Shown piece after piece: positions 7,419 through 16,897 of a DNA stretch of 45,180 nt; positions within the stretch are counted from its first letter, which is position 1; every line of letters starts with the position of its first letter. This DNA comes from Terriglobia bacterium (GTDB lineage: Bacteria; Acidobacteriota; Terriglobia; Bryobacterales; Bryobacteraceae), in contig JAFAWA010000225.1 of NCBI GenBank assembly GCA_019242155.1, positions 1 through 45,180 of the forward strand, given 5' to 3'. The notes beneath the pieces were generated by a model. The model was not told the DNA's origin. It ran no database searches and saw only the letters and a program-made list of their open reading frames with translations. The position numbers and the translations under genes are program-made.

Positions 7419-10310
7419 TCACGAGCGCGCCCTTCGGCGGCTGATCCATGGGATGCTAACAAGCACTACAACAGCGACGGCCGCGCCGTATATAGCGTAG
7501 AACAACCAGAAGAGAGAAAGCAGCACATCACGGTACCGGACCTCCACCCGATTCTTACCCGGCGGGAGGTCGAAGGTGACGAGCGTGCCGGGGGCACGGC
7601 GCGGAAAGGCTTCCTCGCCGTTAACATAGAAACGCAGCTTCGGGTTGTAGAACATGAGGTATTCGAGCGTAACCGGGCCTTCGTTTTGGATGCTGACACT
7701 AAACTGGTTGGCGAAGTTGCCGCTCGCGGTTGCGCGGACGGCCGGCGCGGCCGAGGCCTGCGCTGCGCCGGTTTCACGGGGTGGTCCAAAGACCTCCAAT
7801 TCAGCGAAGTGCAGGATGCGGTCTCCCGTGGGTGCATCCGCCTGAACGCGCACATACCTGCCATGGGCATCGTCTGTGGTGACAACCGTGTTGGGATTGG
7901 CCGCAAGGAGCACATGCTTACGCCAGATTCGGGAGTTCTGTGCGAGAGTAGCGGCCGTGGCGTCTTGGGGAAAAGGGGCATCAGATAAGAAAATCCAATA
8001 ATCGCTAAGGCGATCCGCGCAGCAGTCCGTGCGGTTCCAAATTCGGATCGTATTTACGGTTTCCCGCTGACCCAGGTCGACTTCGAACCAGGGGCTCTTT
8101 TCAGACTGCGTGTGGAACACCGAACCAAGGTTAAAATTCCCGTTGTGATTGCCGTCGACCGCAAGAGCTGAGCCGGCGTTGCCCATCTGGCTGCTCTGGC
8201 GGGTCGGCTTTCCGAGAGCAAGGTTTGCCGCGGAACCGATGAGCCGGGCGGAACTGCCGGCGATCGCGCCGGGGCGATGGACACGGAAAACGCCGTTATC
8301 GAAGTACACTGCCGCAGGCTCCATGAACTCCTGTGCGAGCGGAACGATGACCAGGTTATTGGGTATGGGGAGACGAGCGGCGGGGTCGGCAGCCAGAAGA
8401 CTGTCAGGGATTGCGCCTTGGCCGAGCGCGGCTGCATCAACTATGGCAAAGTCAGCGCCGGTGCTTTCGAGCCACTGCCAATTGGGCGCCAGGATGGGAT
8501 AGTGTGTGGCGGGGTCGGCACCAATAGGCATGAACGACTCGTAGTCGCTGCGGCCCGAAAGATAGAAGTTGAAGCCGTGATAGGACGAAAGAGAGATCTG
8601 ATTCTCGACCCAATATGGGAACGATTTGGGGAACGGAGGGAGGCTTCCGGCGTTCCACATGGGTGAAAGATCGACGTATTTGACAAGATCCTTTTTGGAG
8701 TATTTGCGCATGAACTGGACGATACGGGATTGGAGTTGTTCGTCCAGGTCGACAGGGTTTCGGCGGGCAATATGGCCACGATCTTGAGTCTCGAGCGACC
8801 AGTCGTACATGACGCTGAGGGCGGGAAGGTTCATGAGCACTAACGCGGAAAGGAAGATTACGCTCCGATTCCCGGTGCGATAAAGGGCCAGGAAGAGGAA
8901 GAGGCCAAGCAGTTCAAAAACTATGTAACCGGTGAGACCGGCCGTCTTGGCATTCTCGGTATATCGGGCAACCGCAAAAGCGGCCGCAAACAGGCCGATG
9001 CCGGTGAGGATGAGCGCCGTGCGGCCGCTTTCCGGCCGGTGTGAGCGGGTGAGACCGTTCAGCATGATGGCCAAGGCCAGCGCCAGAAAGATGTGGCTCA
9101 TCATGAGGAATCGCTGATATATGTGCATGTTACCGAGCTGGGGAACGAAGTAGAAGAAGGCGTCGCTCAACGGGCTGAACTCCCCGTAGGTGATGAGCAC
9201 AAACAGGCTATAAAGGCCGATGCAGACGGCGATGGCATGGACTTCTGCCCGTTCCAAACCTTCCGCAATGTCCTTTCGAAAAAAGAACAGGACCAGGATC
9301 ATGAGACCGATCACACCGACCCAGGCCGACATTTCCGTAATCGGGCCGGGGACTTTATAGCGGTAGGAAAACATGCGAAGGATGGCCTGCGGAAGGTCGG
9401 AAAGTTGATGGGCGCTATAGAAGAGGTTGGGGGTTTGGTCGCTGGGCGAGTCCTTCAGAAACCGGTAGGAGTCGGCGAGGAACGGGCTCGTGAGCGCGAT
9501 TGCCCCTATGGCGGGAGCCACAAGCCGAAGCAAACTGCTGAACTGGAAGGCTTGGAGACTGCCGCTGCCTATCCAGAAGACCAGAAGCGCGGTCATCAGA
9601 CCAAATGCCGTAGCGGCGATACCCAACGGCAAGTAGCCGCCAAGCAGCGAGAAGACCACCGGCACGCTGGCGAGCAGAAATGCGCTTTTGGAAGGCGATT
9701 GCACAAACCTAAGCCCGGCGTACGCGATCCACGGAATCGGCGCGGCGCAGAAGAGGAAGGTGGGTTCGCCGAGACTAACAACGAAATAGATACTGCAGCC
9801 GAAGAACACGCCGGCCAAGGACGCCTGCCACACGTCCCAATCGAGAAAGCGCATCGTAAGGCGGATGGAGAAGTATATGGCGAGGAAGAAATTCAAAGCT
9901 ATGGTCCAGGTGAGCAGGCGCTCTATGTGGTTGGCGTTGACCTTGAAGAACGCAGAAAGCAGCGAACCGACGACAAAGACGGGATAGACGGAAAAGAGAT
10001 TCGGAGCAAGAAAAAACGCGGCGCTACCGTTGTAATGAGAAAAATCGATAGCGGTGAAATGGCCGTGCGCGATGAGATTACGAATCTTAAAGAGAGAAGG
10101 CCAATAGAAGCCCAGAATATCACCCGTGAACATGTACCCTGCATTGTAAGAGCGGTTGCGCAAGGCGGGATAATTAAATACGAACGCAACCACGAGGGCG
10201 ATCAGGAAAGGAGCTAAACGACGGAAACGTCGAAACGGATTAGCTTCCTCAGTAGTCGAAGGAGCGCGGCCGGCCAGGATTTCGTTGCTGACTTTATACT
10301 TCATACTCAT
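7419..10310 (-). CDS. Large multi-TM membrane protein (YfhO/GT-C-like) with embedded F5/8 type C (discoidin) domain
   Basis: About 400-500 residues of repeated TM helices. Then NLALGKPTRQSSQMGNAGSALAVDGNHNGNF...FEVDLGQRETVNTIRIWNRTDCC discoidin signature, and a C-terminal TM helix (LFYAIYGAAVAVVVLVSIPW). Confidence 0.75.
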   Translation of the reverse strand: MSMKYKVSNEILAGRAPSTTEEANPFRRFRRLAPFLIALVVAFVFNYPALRNRSYNAGYMFTGDILGFYWPSLFKIRNLIAHGHFTAIDFSHYNGSAAFFLAPNLFSVYPVFVVGSLLSAFFKVNANHIERLLTWTIALNFFLAIYFSIRLTMRFLDWDVWQASLAGVFFGCSIYFVVSLGEPTFLFCAAPIPWIAYAGLRFVQSPSKSAFLLASVPVVFSLLGGYLPLGIAATAFGLMTALLVFWIGSGSLQAFQFSSLLRLVAPAIGAIALTSPFLADSYRFLKDSPSDQTPNLFYSAHQLSDLPQAILRMFSYRYKVPGPITEMSAWVGVIGLMILVLFFFRKDIAEGLERAEVHAIAVCIGLYSLFVLITYGEFSPLSDAFFYFVPQLGNMHIYQRFLMMSHIFLALALAIMLNGLTRSHRPESGRTALILTGIGLFAAAFAVARYTENAKTAGLTGYIVFELLGLFLFLALYRTGNRSVIFLSALVLMNLPALSVMYDWSLETQDRGHIARRNPVDLDEQLQSRIVQFMRKYSKKDLVKYVDLSPMWNAGSLPPFPKSFPYWVENQISLSSYHGFNFYLSGRSDYESFMPIGADPATHYPILAPNWQWLESTGADFAIVDAAALGQGAIPDSLLAADPAARLPIPNNLVIVPLAQEFMEPAAVYFDNGVFRVHRPGAIAGSSARLIGSAANLALGKPTRQSSQMGNAGSALAVDGNHNGNFNLGSVFHTQSEKSPWFEVDLGQRETVNTIRIWNRTDCCADRLSDYWIFLSDAPFPQDATAATLAQNSRIWRKHVLLAANPNTVVTTDDAHGRYVRVQADAPTGDRILHFAELEVFGPPRETGAAQASAAPAVRATASGNFANQFSVSIQNEGPVTLEYLMFYNPKLRFYVNGEEAFPRRAPGTLVTFDLPPGKNRVEVRYRDVLLSLFWLFYAIYGAAVAVVVLVSIPWISRRRARS

Positions 10311-11011
10311 CGCAGCTTCTCCAGCCGATTAATAATGAACGTGTAGGGAACACGGGACATATTGCTTCTTACATAGACATCGATTTTGCCGAATTCAGAG
10401 GGTATAAGGGCACGGTAGCCCTGTTCGGTCCGGACAAATTCGCCGCGGTCGTTCTTCAGCAGGTAGCGCCCGATGGGGTTCTGGCGTTCGACGAAGCATC
10501 CATCGAGAGTGAACACGACTCCACCGGGAGCGAGGACGTTAAACGCATCGAGCAGGAGTGTTCGGACGGCGCCGTCATCAAGGTGATGAAGCAGGCCGTT
10601 AAGCATGATGAGATCGGGATGGCCGAAGTCGTCAGCCGCCGTCTGGTCGAACAGCCTTTTGACGAAGCGCCGCTTAGGGCCGCCGAAGCGGGCATTGGCA
10701 AACTGGATATATCGCTCATCGGAGTCGAAGCCGATGTAGTCAACCGATGGAGGGATCTTGGCGGAGATGTGTCCAGGCCCGCAGCCGATGTCGAAGATCC
10801 TGTGTATCGTAGTGAAATCTAGGTAGTCGCCAAAGGCCTTGAGCCGCGCCTGAAAAAATCCGCCGAAGGACTGATAGGCGTGGTAAAACTCCGGCCGAGA
10901 GAGCACATTAGCCCAGCGTTGCAGCATGTAAGTTATAGGAATCGATTTAAACACAAATTCAATTGCAGGCGGCGGGTCCGGCAATTGCGCACGTGCCACG
11001 GCCCCGCTCAC
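10307..11011 (-). CDS. Class I SAM-dependent methyltransferase
   Basis: RIFDIGCGPGHISAKIP, DLIMLNGLLHHLDD, NVLAPGGVVFTLDG. GTG start. 4-bp overlap with the downstream membrane protein gene. Confidence 0.82.
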   Translation of the reverse strand: MSGAVARAQLPDPPPAIEFVFKSIPITYMLQRWANVLSRPEFYHAYQSFGGFFQARLKAFGDYLDFTTIHRIFDIGCGPGHISAKIPPSVDYIGFDSDERYIQFANARFGGPKRRFVKRLFDQTAADDFGHPDLIMLNGLLHHLDDGAVRTLLLDAFNVLAPGGVVFTLDGCFVERQNPIGRYLLKNDRGEFVRTEQGYRALIPSEFGKIDVYVRSNMSRVPYTFIINRLEKLR

Positions 11012-11066
11012 CTTACCGGCCCCAAACAGCCTCCGGGACGATGACGCTTGATATCATAAGTTGCTG

Positions 11067-12371
11067 ATGGAGGAAGTGAACGTCGGAATTGTGGGCCTGG
11101 GCAATGTGGGCTCGGGCACGCTGGCCATTCTTGCGGAAAACGCCGATCAGATCGCACTCAAGCTGGGGTTTCGTTTGCGCGTGGCGGCGGTGTGCAGCCG
11201 GAGCGTGCAGGAAAGAGCCATTCCGCAGGCGTTTGCAGCCGCGAGAAGAACCACCAACTGGCGCGATTTGGTTACCGACCCGGGCGTGCAGATCGTGGCG
11301 GAATTAGTGGGCGGGAACGGCGTGGCGGGCGACATCATCGATGCCGCGATCGCGCACCGAAAATCTGTAGTCACTGCCAATAAAGAGCTGATGGGTTCGT
11401 GCGGCCCGGAGATTTGGGACCGCGCCATCCGGGCAGGCATCAACCTTGCCATGGAGGCCAGCGTATGCGGGGGAATTCCGATCCACGCCGTGCTCCGCGA
11501 AGGAATCTCGGGCGACCGGGTCACGGCTCTTCACGGAATTCTTAACGGGACAAGCAACTACATCCTCACGGAGATGGAAAAGCGCGGCGATCCGCTCGAC
11601 ACCATACTCGCCGAGGCTCAAAAGCTCGGGTATGCGGAGGCCGACCCCAGCGCCGATATCGACGGGTTTGATGCACGCTCGAAGTTGGCGCTGCTCGCGG
11701 CACTGGCGTTCGGCGAAAAGATACTGCCGTCCGATATCTTCGTGGAAGGTATCCGCCGCATCTCACCCATGGACTTCCGTTACGCGCATACGCTCGAGCA
11801 CACCATCCGCCTGGTCTGCACCGCGCGGCAGACACACGATGGGCTGATTCTTTCCGTGCGGCCGGCGTTGATTCCCCAGTCCACGATTCTTGCGAGTGTG
11901 CAGGGCGCCTATAACGCCGTTTGGGTCAAGGGCGCTTTTGGCCAGGATACCTTCTACTACGGGCGCGGAGCAGGGCCGAAGCCGACCGGGGTTGCGGTGG
12001 TGAGTGATTTGATGCGCGTGGCGCGCGAGATCCGCTTCGGAAGTCCGGAGCGCGTGTCCCCGTTTGCTCATGAGCGGCTGGGTGAGTACAAGCCGGTTTC
12101 GGTGACGCTGCAGAAAAGCGCCTATTACCTGCGATTCCGCGTGAGCGACCGCCCCGGCATTTTGGCTTTGCTCGCCGGAATTCTGGCAAGCAAGCACATC
12201 AGCCTCGAATCCGTGTTGCAGGAACCCTGCGATACCAAGCACGACCTGCCGTTTGTAATTACCGTGGAGCCGACCAGCGAGCAATCGGTCTGTGACGCGG
12301 TGGCCGAAATGGCGCAGCTCGATTTCCTGCGTGAACCGCCGCTCGCCCTGCCCATGGAGACCGGGCTGTGA
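11067..12371 (+). CDS. hom: Homoserine dehydrogenase with C-terminal ACT domain
   Basis: NVGIVGLGNVGSGTLAIL, VVTANKELM, GILNGTSNYILTEM, AEADPSADIDGFDARSKLALLA, ACT region YLRFRVSDRPGILALLAGILASKHISLESVLQ. Confidence 0.95.
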   Translation: MEEVNVGIVGLGNVGSGTLAILAENADQIALKLGFRLRVAAVCSRSVQERAIPQAFAAARRTTNWRDLVTDPGVQIVAELVGGNGVAGDIIDAAIAHRKSVVTANKELMGSCGPEIWDRAIRAGINLAMEASVCGGIPIHAVLREGISGDRVTALHGILNGTSNYILTEMEKRGDPLDTILAEAQKLGYAEADPSADIDGFDARSKLALLAALAFGEKILPSDIFVEGIRRISPMDFRYAHTLEHTIRLVCTARQTHDGLILSVRPALIPQSTILASVQGAYNAVWVKGAFGQDTFYYGRGAGPKPTGVAVVSDLMRVAREIRFGSPERVSPFAHERLGEYKPVSVTLQKSAYYLRFRVSDRPGILALLAGILASKHISLESVLQEPCDTKHDLPFVITVEPTSEQSVCDAVAEMAQLDFLREPPLALPMETGL

Positions 12372-13048
12372 AATCGGCGAAATTGTGGCCGCTCCTACTG
12401 GCCCTGACGTCGGTGCTCCCCGTAACGGCCCAGGTGGCCGGCGAGGCGAACGCGCGCTACCAGACGGCCGAAGGCCGCAACGCCGTAGCCGGTAACCTGG
12501 CCGCGCCTGATCGTGACCAGCAGCAAAAGCCGCGTGTGCTGGTGGAAGCCATGGGCATCCTGCCGGGGATGACAGTCGTGGATGTGGGCACCGGGATCGG
12601 GTATATGCTGCCGTTGCTGAGCCGGGCCGTCTGGCCGGATGGTAAGGTAATCGCAGAGGACATCTTCGACGACTTCCTGTCAGCCGCCAAAGTGCAGGCC
12701 GTCAACCAGCAATTGGGTAACGTCGTTTTCGTAAAAGGCACGGATAAAGATCCCGCGCTTGGGACGGCGGTTGCCGACCGGGTGCTTGTGCTCGATGTCT
12801 ACCATCACTTCGATTACCCCGAGGCGATGCTCGCGGGTATTCACAAGGCGCTCAAACCGGACGGCAAACTGGTGGTGGTCGAATACTATAAGACTGCGGG
12901 GGCCATGCCCAACGGGGATGCCGTGAATCACATCCGCTTGAATAAGCCGGAGGTGATTAAAGAGATCGAGGCGAACCATTTCCGGCTTGTCTCGGAACGG
13001 GAACACATTAGGAACAGCCAGTACATGCTGATCCTGGAGAAGAACTAG
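12368..13048 (+). CDS. SAM-dependent methyltransferase-fold protein with N-terminal signal peptide
   Basis: Signal-like MKSAKLWPLLLALTSVLPVTAQVAG. Motif I TVVDVGTGIGYMLPLLSRAV, LVLDVYHHFDYPEAML, KPDGKLVVVEYY. GTGA overlap with hom. Confidence 0.8.
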   Translation: MKSAKLWPLLLALTSVLPVTAQVAGEANARYQTAEGRNAVAGNLAAPDRDQQQKPRVLVEAMGILPGMTVVDVGTGIGYMLPLLSRAVWPDGKVIAEDIFDDFLSAAKVQAVNQQLGNVVFVKGTDKDPALGTAVADRVLVLDVYHHFDYPEAMLAGIHKALKPDGKLVVVEYYKTAGAMPNGDAVNHIRLNKPEVIKEIEANHFRLVSEREHIRNSQYMLILEKN

Positions 13049-13055
13049 GTAGCAA

Positions 13056-13796
13056 ATGACGAATTTATTCCGATACGCGAAGTGGTTGGCAGTTCCACTG
13101 GTGCTTTTGATGCCGCTCGGCGCAAAAGATAAAGAAGACGGCATCACAAAGCAGCAGGCGGACGAAATCCTGTCCGAGCTGAAACAGATCCGGCAGTTGC
13201 TGGAAAAACAGGCTGCTGCCGGACCACAGCAGGCGGGCGAGCAGATCACCAAGGCCAAGATCAGCATCGAAGGCGCCTATTCCATGGGTTCAAAAGACGC
13301 GCCGCTCACGATGGTCGAGTTCACCGACTTCCAATGTCCTTACTGCCAGCGCTTCCATGTGAATACGTTCGCGGAATTGAAGAAGGATTACATCGATACC
13401 GGCAAGCTGCGATTTATAAGCCGCGATATGCCGCTCGACTTTCACCCGAACGCGATGCAGGCCGCCGAAGCGGGACGTTGCGCCGGCGAGCAGGGCCAAT
13501 TCTGGAGCATGCGCGACCGCATGAATTCCAACCCCGACAAGCTGGACATCAATAATCTCGTAACCTGGGCGCAGGAACTGAAGCTCAACGTCGCTTCCTT
13601 CCGGTCGTGCGTAGAGAACCAGAAGTACAAGAACGCGATTCAAAGCGATCTGACGCTCGCGCAAAAGATCGGCGCGAACGGTACACCATCATTCGTTTTG
13701 GGCAAGAGCACGGCGGATGGCGTGGATGGCGAACTGGTCGTGGGGGCGATGCCGTACCAGGTGTTCGATCAGAAGCTGAAGGATCTGGCCCGTTAA
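13056..13796 (+). CDS. DsbA-family thioredoxin-fold protein, exported
   Basis: Hydrophobic N-terminus, TMVEFTDFQCPYCQRFHVNTF with CPYC active site, GANGTPSFVLG cis-Pro region. Confidence 0.88.
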   Translation: MTNLFRYAKWLAVPLVLLMPLGAKDKEDGITKQQADEILSELKQIRQLLEKQAAAGPQQAGEQITKAKISIEGAYSMGSKDAPLTMVEFTDFQCPYCQRFHVNTFAELKKDYIDTGKLRFISRDMPLDFHPNAMQAAEAGRCAGEQGQFWSMRDRMNSNPDKLDINNLVTWAQELKLNVASFRSCVENQKYKNAIQSDLTLAQKIGANGTPSFVLGKSTADGVDGELVVGAMPYQVFDQKLKDLAR

Positions 13797-13807
13797 TCCG
13801 GCGGGCC
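13787..13807 (+). terminator. GC-rich hairpin at the stop codon of the DsbA-like gene
   Basis: GGCCCG (13787-13792), 9-nt loop containing the TAA stop, CGGGCC (13802-13807). No U-tract. Confidence 0.4.
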
Positions 13808-13892
13808 TGCGCTGCTGACCGTTGTCACCGCTTTAGGCGCAGACGATTGCACGCAATGGGGCTCCTTCGTCGGCGCCTGACGGCTAAGCAAA

Positions 13893-14171
13893 TTACGCCA
13901 TGTATGCGCCCAGAGCGCGTTCCACTTCGCCGGGCGGCACTGTTTCGCCGTTGTTCAGTCTTCCCAGAATGCCGTTGATGATTTCTTTGGCTTCGTCTTT
14001 GCCGAAATCTTTGATGAAGCCGTCGAAATAGTGCTCTCCGGCCAGTGCGTGGTTGATTTCCGATTCCTTGTTGTGGTCTCCGAGTTCGGTAAAGTAGACC
14101 ACTCTGTATTGGCCGGTATACCCCGTTTCCCGATAGATCTCGAACATCACTTTGTCGGACTCGGACAACAT
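13893..14171 (-). CDS. Conserved hypothetical protein (about 92 aa)
   Basis: Internal ATG at 14171 gives MLSESDKVMFEIYRETGYTGQYRVVYFTELGDHNKESEINHALAGEHYFDGFIKDFGKDEAKEII. The upstream part of the 155-aa ORF overlaps the divergent MFS gene and is probably not translated. Confidence 0.6.
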   Translation of the reverse strand: MLSESDKVMFEIYRETGYTGQYRVVYFTELGDHNKESEINHALAGEHYFDGFIKDFGKDEAKEIINGILGRLNNGETVPPGEVERALGAYMA

Positions 14172-14219
14172 AGTTTCGAGCGTAACACAAGGCTGTGGGA
14201 CACTGACTCTTAACCCCGA

Positions 14220-15452
14220 ATGGGAAAACCTTCGTCTGATGCGCGGGTAGTGTTTCGGTACCCGAATTTCCTCTACCATGCGGGTGCGCGTGTGGTTTCC
14301 GTACTCGGCTCGGAGATGCAGGCGGTTGCCGTGGGCTGGCAGATCTACGGCCTGACGCACCGGCCGCTCGATCTGGGATTGGTCGGACTAGCTCAGTTCC
14401 TGCCTGGTATTCTGCTGTTTCTGGTGGCCGGTCACACCGCGGACCGGGTCCCGCGCAAGCGCATTCTGCAGACCTGCATGGGCGTGTATGCGCTGGTCTC
14501 GGTGCTGTTGTTTGTCTTCACCGTTCGGGGCCTTCACAGCGTGCTTCCCATTTACGCGGTACTGCTGCTGAACGGAACCGGGCGCGCGTTCTCCATGCCC
14601 GCAAGCCAGGCTCTCTTACCGACGCTAGTAGCGCAGGAGCATTTCCCGATTGCGGTAGCTTGGGGCTCCTCCTGGTTTCAGGTGGCCACGATTCTAGGAC
14701 CGGTGGCGGGAGGCCTGATTTATGGCGCGACCGGGAATCCGCTGCCGGTATATGGGCTGGCCGCGCTGTTTTACTTGGCCGGTCTGCTGCTGTACTCGCG
14801 GATTCGGGTCAAAACCGTCGAGCCCCCGCGCCATTCCGGTGAAATGGTGTTTGAGGGCCTGCGATATATCTGGAACCACAAATTTGTTCTGGGAGCGATC
14901 TCGCTCGATCTGTTCGCTGTGCTGTTGGGCGGCGCGGTAGCGCTGCTTCCCGTCTATGCCCGCGAGATTCTCCACGTGGGCGCGCCCGGCTTAGGCATTC
15001 TGCGCAGCGCGCCCGGCTTGGGAGCGATTTCGACCGGAGTTTTGCTGGCGCATCGCCCGCTAGGCCGGCGCCAGGGAACTGTGATGCTGTGGTGCGTGTT
15101 CGGATTCGGCCTGTTTACGATCGTGTTTGGGCTCTCGAGGAACCTGACGCTTTCGCTTGCGGCGCTCGCGATTCTAGGGGCTTGCGACACGGTTAGCGTG
15201 GTGGTGCGTTCCACCATGGTGCAACTGCGGACGCCCGATCACATGCGCGGGCGTGTGAGCGCGGTGAACATGGTTTTTATCGGCGCCTCAAACGAAGTGG
15301 GGCAGTTCGAGTCGGGAATTACGGCGCAATGGTTCGGCACAGTTCCGGCAGTGGTGCTGGGAGGCGTTGGAACAATTCTGGTGGTCGTGCTGTGGACATG
15401 GCTGTTTCCGGACCTGCGGCGGGTGCAGGAGACCGCGAGTGTGAGCAAGTAA
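14220..15452 (+). CDS. MFS transporter (EntS-like exporter)
   Basis: About 12 hydrophobic segments. GHTADRVPRKRIL loop motif, MRGRVSAVNMVFIGASNEVGQFESG. Confidence 0.88.
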   Translation: MGKPSSDARVVFRYPNFLYHAGARVVSVLGSEMQAVAVGWQIYGLTHRPLDLGLVGLAQFLPGILLFLVAGHTADRVPRKRILQTCMGVYALVSVLLFVFTVRGLHSVLPIYAVLLLNGTGRAFSMPASQALLPTLVAQEHFPIAVAWGSSWFQVATILGPVAGGLIYGATGNPLPVYGLAALFYLAGLLLYSRIRVKTVEPPRHSGEMVFEGLRYIWNHKFVLGAISLDLFAVLLGGAVALLPVYAREILHVGAPGLGILRSAPGLGAISTGVLLAHRPLGRRQGTVMLWCVFGFGLFTIVFGLSRNLTLSLAALAILGACDTVSVVVRSTMVQLRTPDHMRGRVSAVNMVFIGASNEVGQFESGITAQWFGTVPAVVLGGVGTILVVVLWTWLFPDLRRVQETASVSK

Positions 15453-15476
15453 CCGCACCGTTGGGACAGTGCGGTT
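15451..15476. terminator. Putative bidirectional terminator between convergent genes
   Basis: AACCGCAC (15451-15458), 10-nt loop, GTGCGGTT (15469-15476). Perfect 8-bp stem filling the gap between the TAA of the + gene and the TCA (TGA) of the - gene. Confidence 0.55.
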
Positions 15477-16303
15477 CAGTGAGTCATGGCGTAGGTGACG
15501 TAGTTCACGCCGAGCCGAATCGCCAGGTCGGAGTACTTTATCGGATAGCGAGGCGAGTCCGCCCACTCCCATGCGTCCCCGGTATCTTGGTTGAAATTAG
15601 CGACCACCATTATGCGGCCCTTATCGTCATAGATCCCGAACCAGTGGCCCACCGTGCCGCCGTTTTTCGATCCTTCGCGAAGATGATCGGCGCCCACAAT
15701 CACGTATCTTTCGTTCACATCGTACACGGTATGAAAAATCTGATCATCGTTCGCAATCTCTACCAGCGGCCGGTCGGGGAAAGCGAATTTGATGCGCTTC
15801 ACGAACTCAGCCAATTCGTCGGGCCCATGGAAATCGTCAGCGAAGAAAAAGCCGCCGCGTAGAATATATTCGCGGAGCAGCTTGCCTTCCTGCTCGGTCA
15901 AGCCCCACTCGCCGGCTTGAACCGCATAGAGCCAAGGCCATTCGTAGGCATCGCCGTCTTCGAGAAGCACCGGCTGTTCCACCGAACGCGCATGAACGCG
16001 CGTCAGGCGGCGCAGGGCCATGGAGAAGTGCCGATCGGCTCGCGGGTAGTCCTGAGTCCAAAGAGAGAGGCCCTGACGGAAGTCCCCCGTAAAGCGGCCC
16101 GTGTTGCTGTAGCCATCCAAAGGTCCGGGCGGATACATCAGGCGCGCAAACACCCACTCGGTCTTCTCTGCGTAGTCGGGCGGCAGGGGAAAATTGTAAT
16201 ACTCAGTCCCTGCGAACTCGCGAAACGGGCGTTGAAAGGCGTACAGCACGCCGAGGAAGGTTAGACCGCATCCTAATCCGCAGAGTGCCCGCCTCATGCG
16301 CAT
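15476..16303 (-). CDS. DUF4159 domain protein with N-terminal signal/TM
   Basis: EYYNFPLPPDYAEKTEWVFARLMYPPG, LREYILRGGFFFADDFHGPDEL, WADSPRYPIKYSDLAIRLGVNYVTYAMTH. Confidence 0.8.
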   Translation of the reverse strand: MRMRRALCGLGCGLTFLGVLYAFQRPFREFAGTEYYNFPLPPDYAEKTEWVFARLMYPPGPLDGYSNTGRFTGDFRQGLSLWTQDYPRADRHFSMALRRLTRVHARSVEQPVLLEDGDAYEWPWLYAVQAGEWGLTEQEGKLLREYILRGGFFFADDFHGPDELAEFVKRIKFAFPDRPLVEIANDDQIFHTVYDVNERYVIVGADHLREGSKNGGTVGHWFGIYDDKGRIMVVANFNQDTGDAWEWADSPRYPIKYSDLAIRLGVNYVTYAMTH

Positions 16304-16342
16304 ATGTCTGCTCTGAGCATAGCACCGCCGGCCGGGGACAGC

Positions 16343-16897
16343 TTAGCGGTAAAGCTGCACAATCCGCTTGCGATCGTCCGCGGACATGCCGGGAAACTTC
16401 CGGATATCGTCCCGCACCGAGAGTTGGCGGCGGTAGCGGCCGAAGTACTCCGGAATATCGCCGCCGTATTGAAAGCTGTACATGATATCCGCGAACGCCG
16501 CGGTATGCGCCAGGCCGAGGGCATGCCCCGTTTCATGCAGGCACGTGAGATACACAATCGTCTCTCGCGCGAGCGGATCCTGCGGTGTATCGGCCGGCGG
16601 AAGGACGTAGACCTCCGCGCCGCGCAGGCCATCCACTAGAATCGGTCGGGCCTCGCCGTATAAGCCCTGATTACCGTTAGCCCAGTAAACGCGAATCTGC
16701 GCTCGATCGCGATCGGCCGACTTCTCAAAACGAAGCTTACCCGAGGTGGCTTCCTGCCACGCGCTCAAAGCCCATTCCGCCAGTTCCGGATCTTGTGCGT
16801 GGCAGCCGGTTACCGGTGGGGCGCAAGGCTGTATCCAGTAGCGCAGCGTAGCGGCGGGAGCCGAGAGTGCGAGCAGCAGGAAAAGTAGGAACCTCAT
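16343..16897 (-). CDS. Matrixin-like secreted zinc metalloprotease
   Basis: Signal peptide and HETGHALGLAH zinc-binding motif (HExxHxxGxxH). Confidence 0.82.
   Translation of the reverse strand: MRFLLFLLLALSAPAATLRYWIQPCAPPVTGCHAQDPELAEWALSAWQEATSGKLRFEKSADRDRAQIRVYWANGNQGLYGEARPILVDGLRGAEVYVLPPADTPQDPLARETIVYLTCLHETGHALGLAHTAAFADIMYSFQYGGDIPEYFGRYRRQLSVRDDIRKFPGMSADDRKRIVQLYR

Noticed and set aside
9093-10217. 374-aa ORF on the + strand antisense to the membrane/discoidin gene
   Set aside because: Charged low-complexity composition with no motifs. It mirrors the hydrophobic codons of the real gene on the opposite strand.
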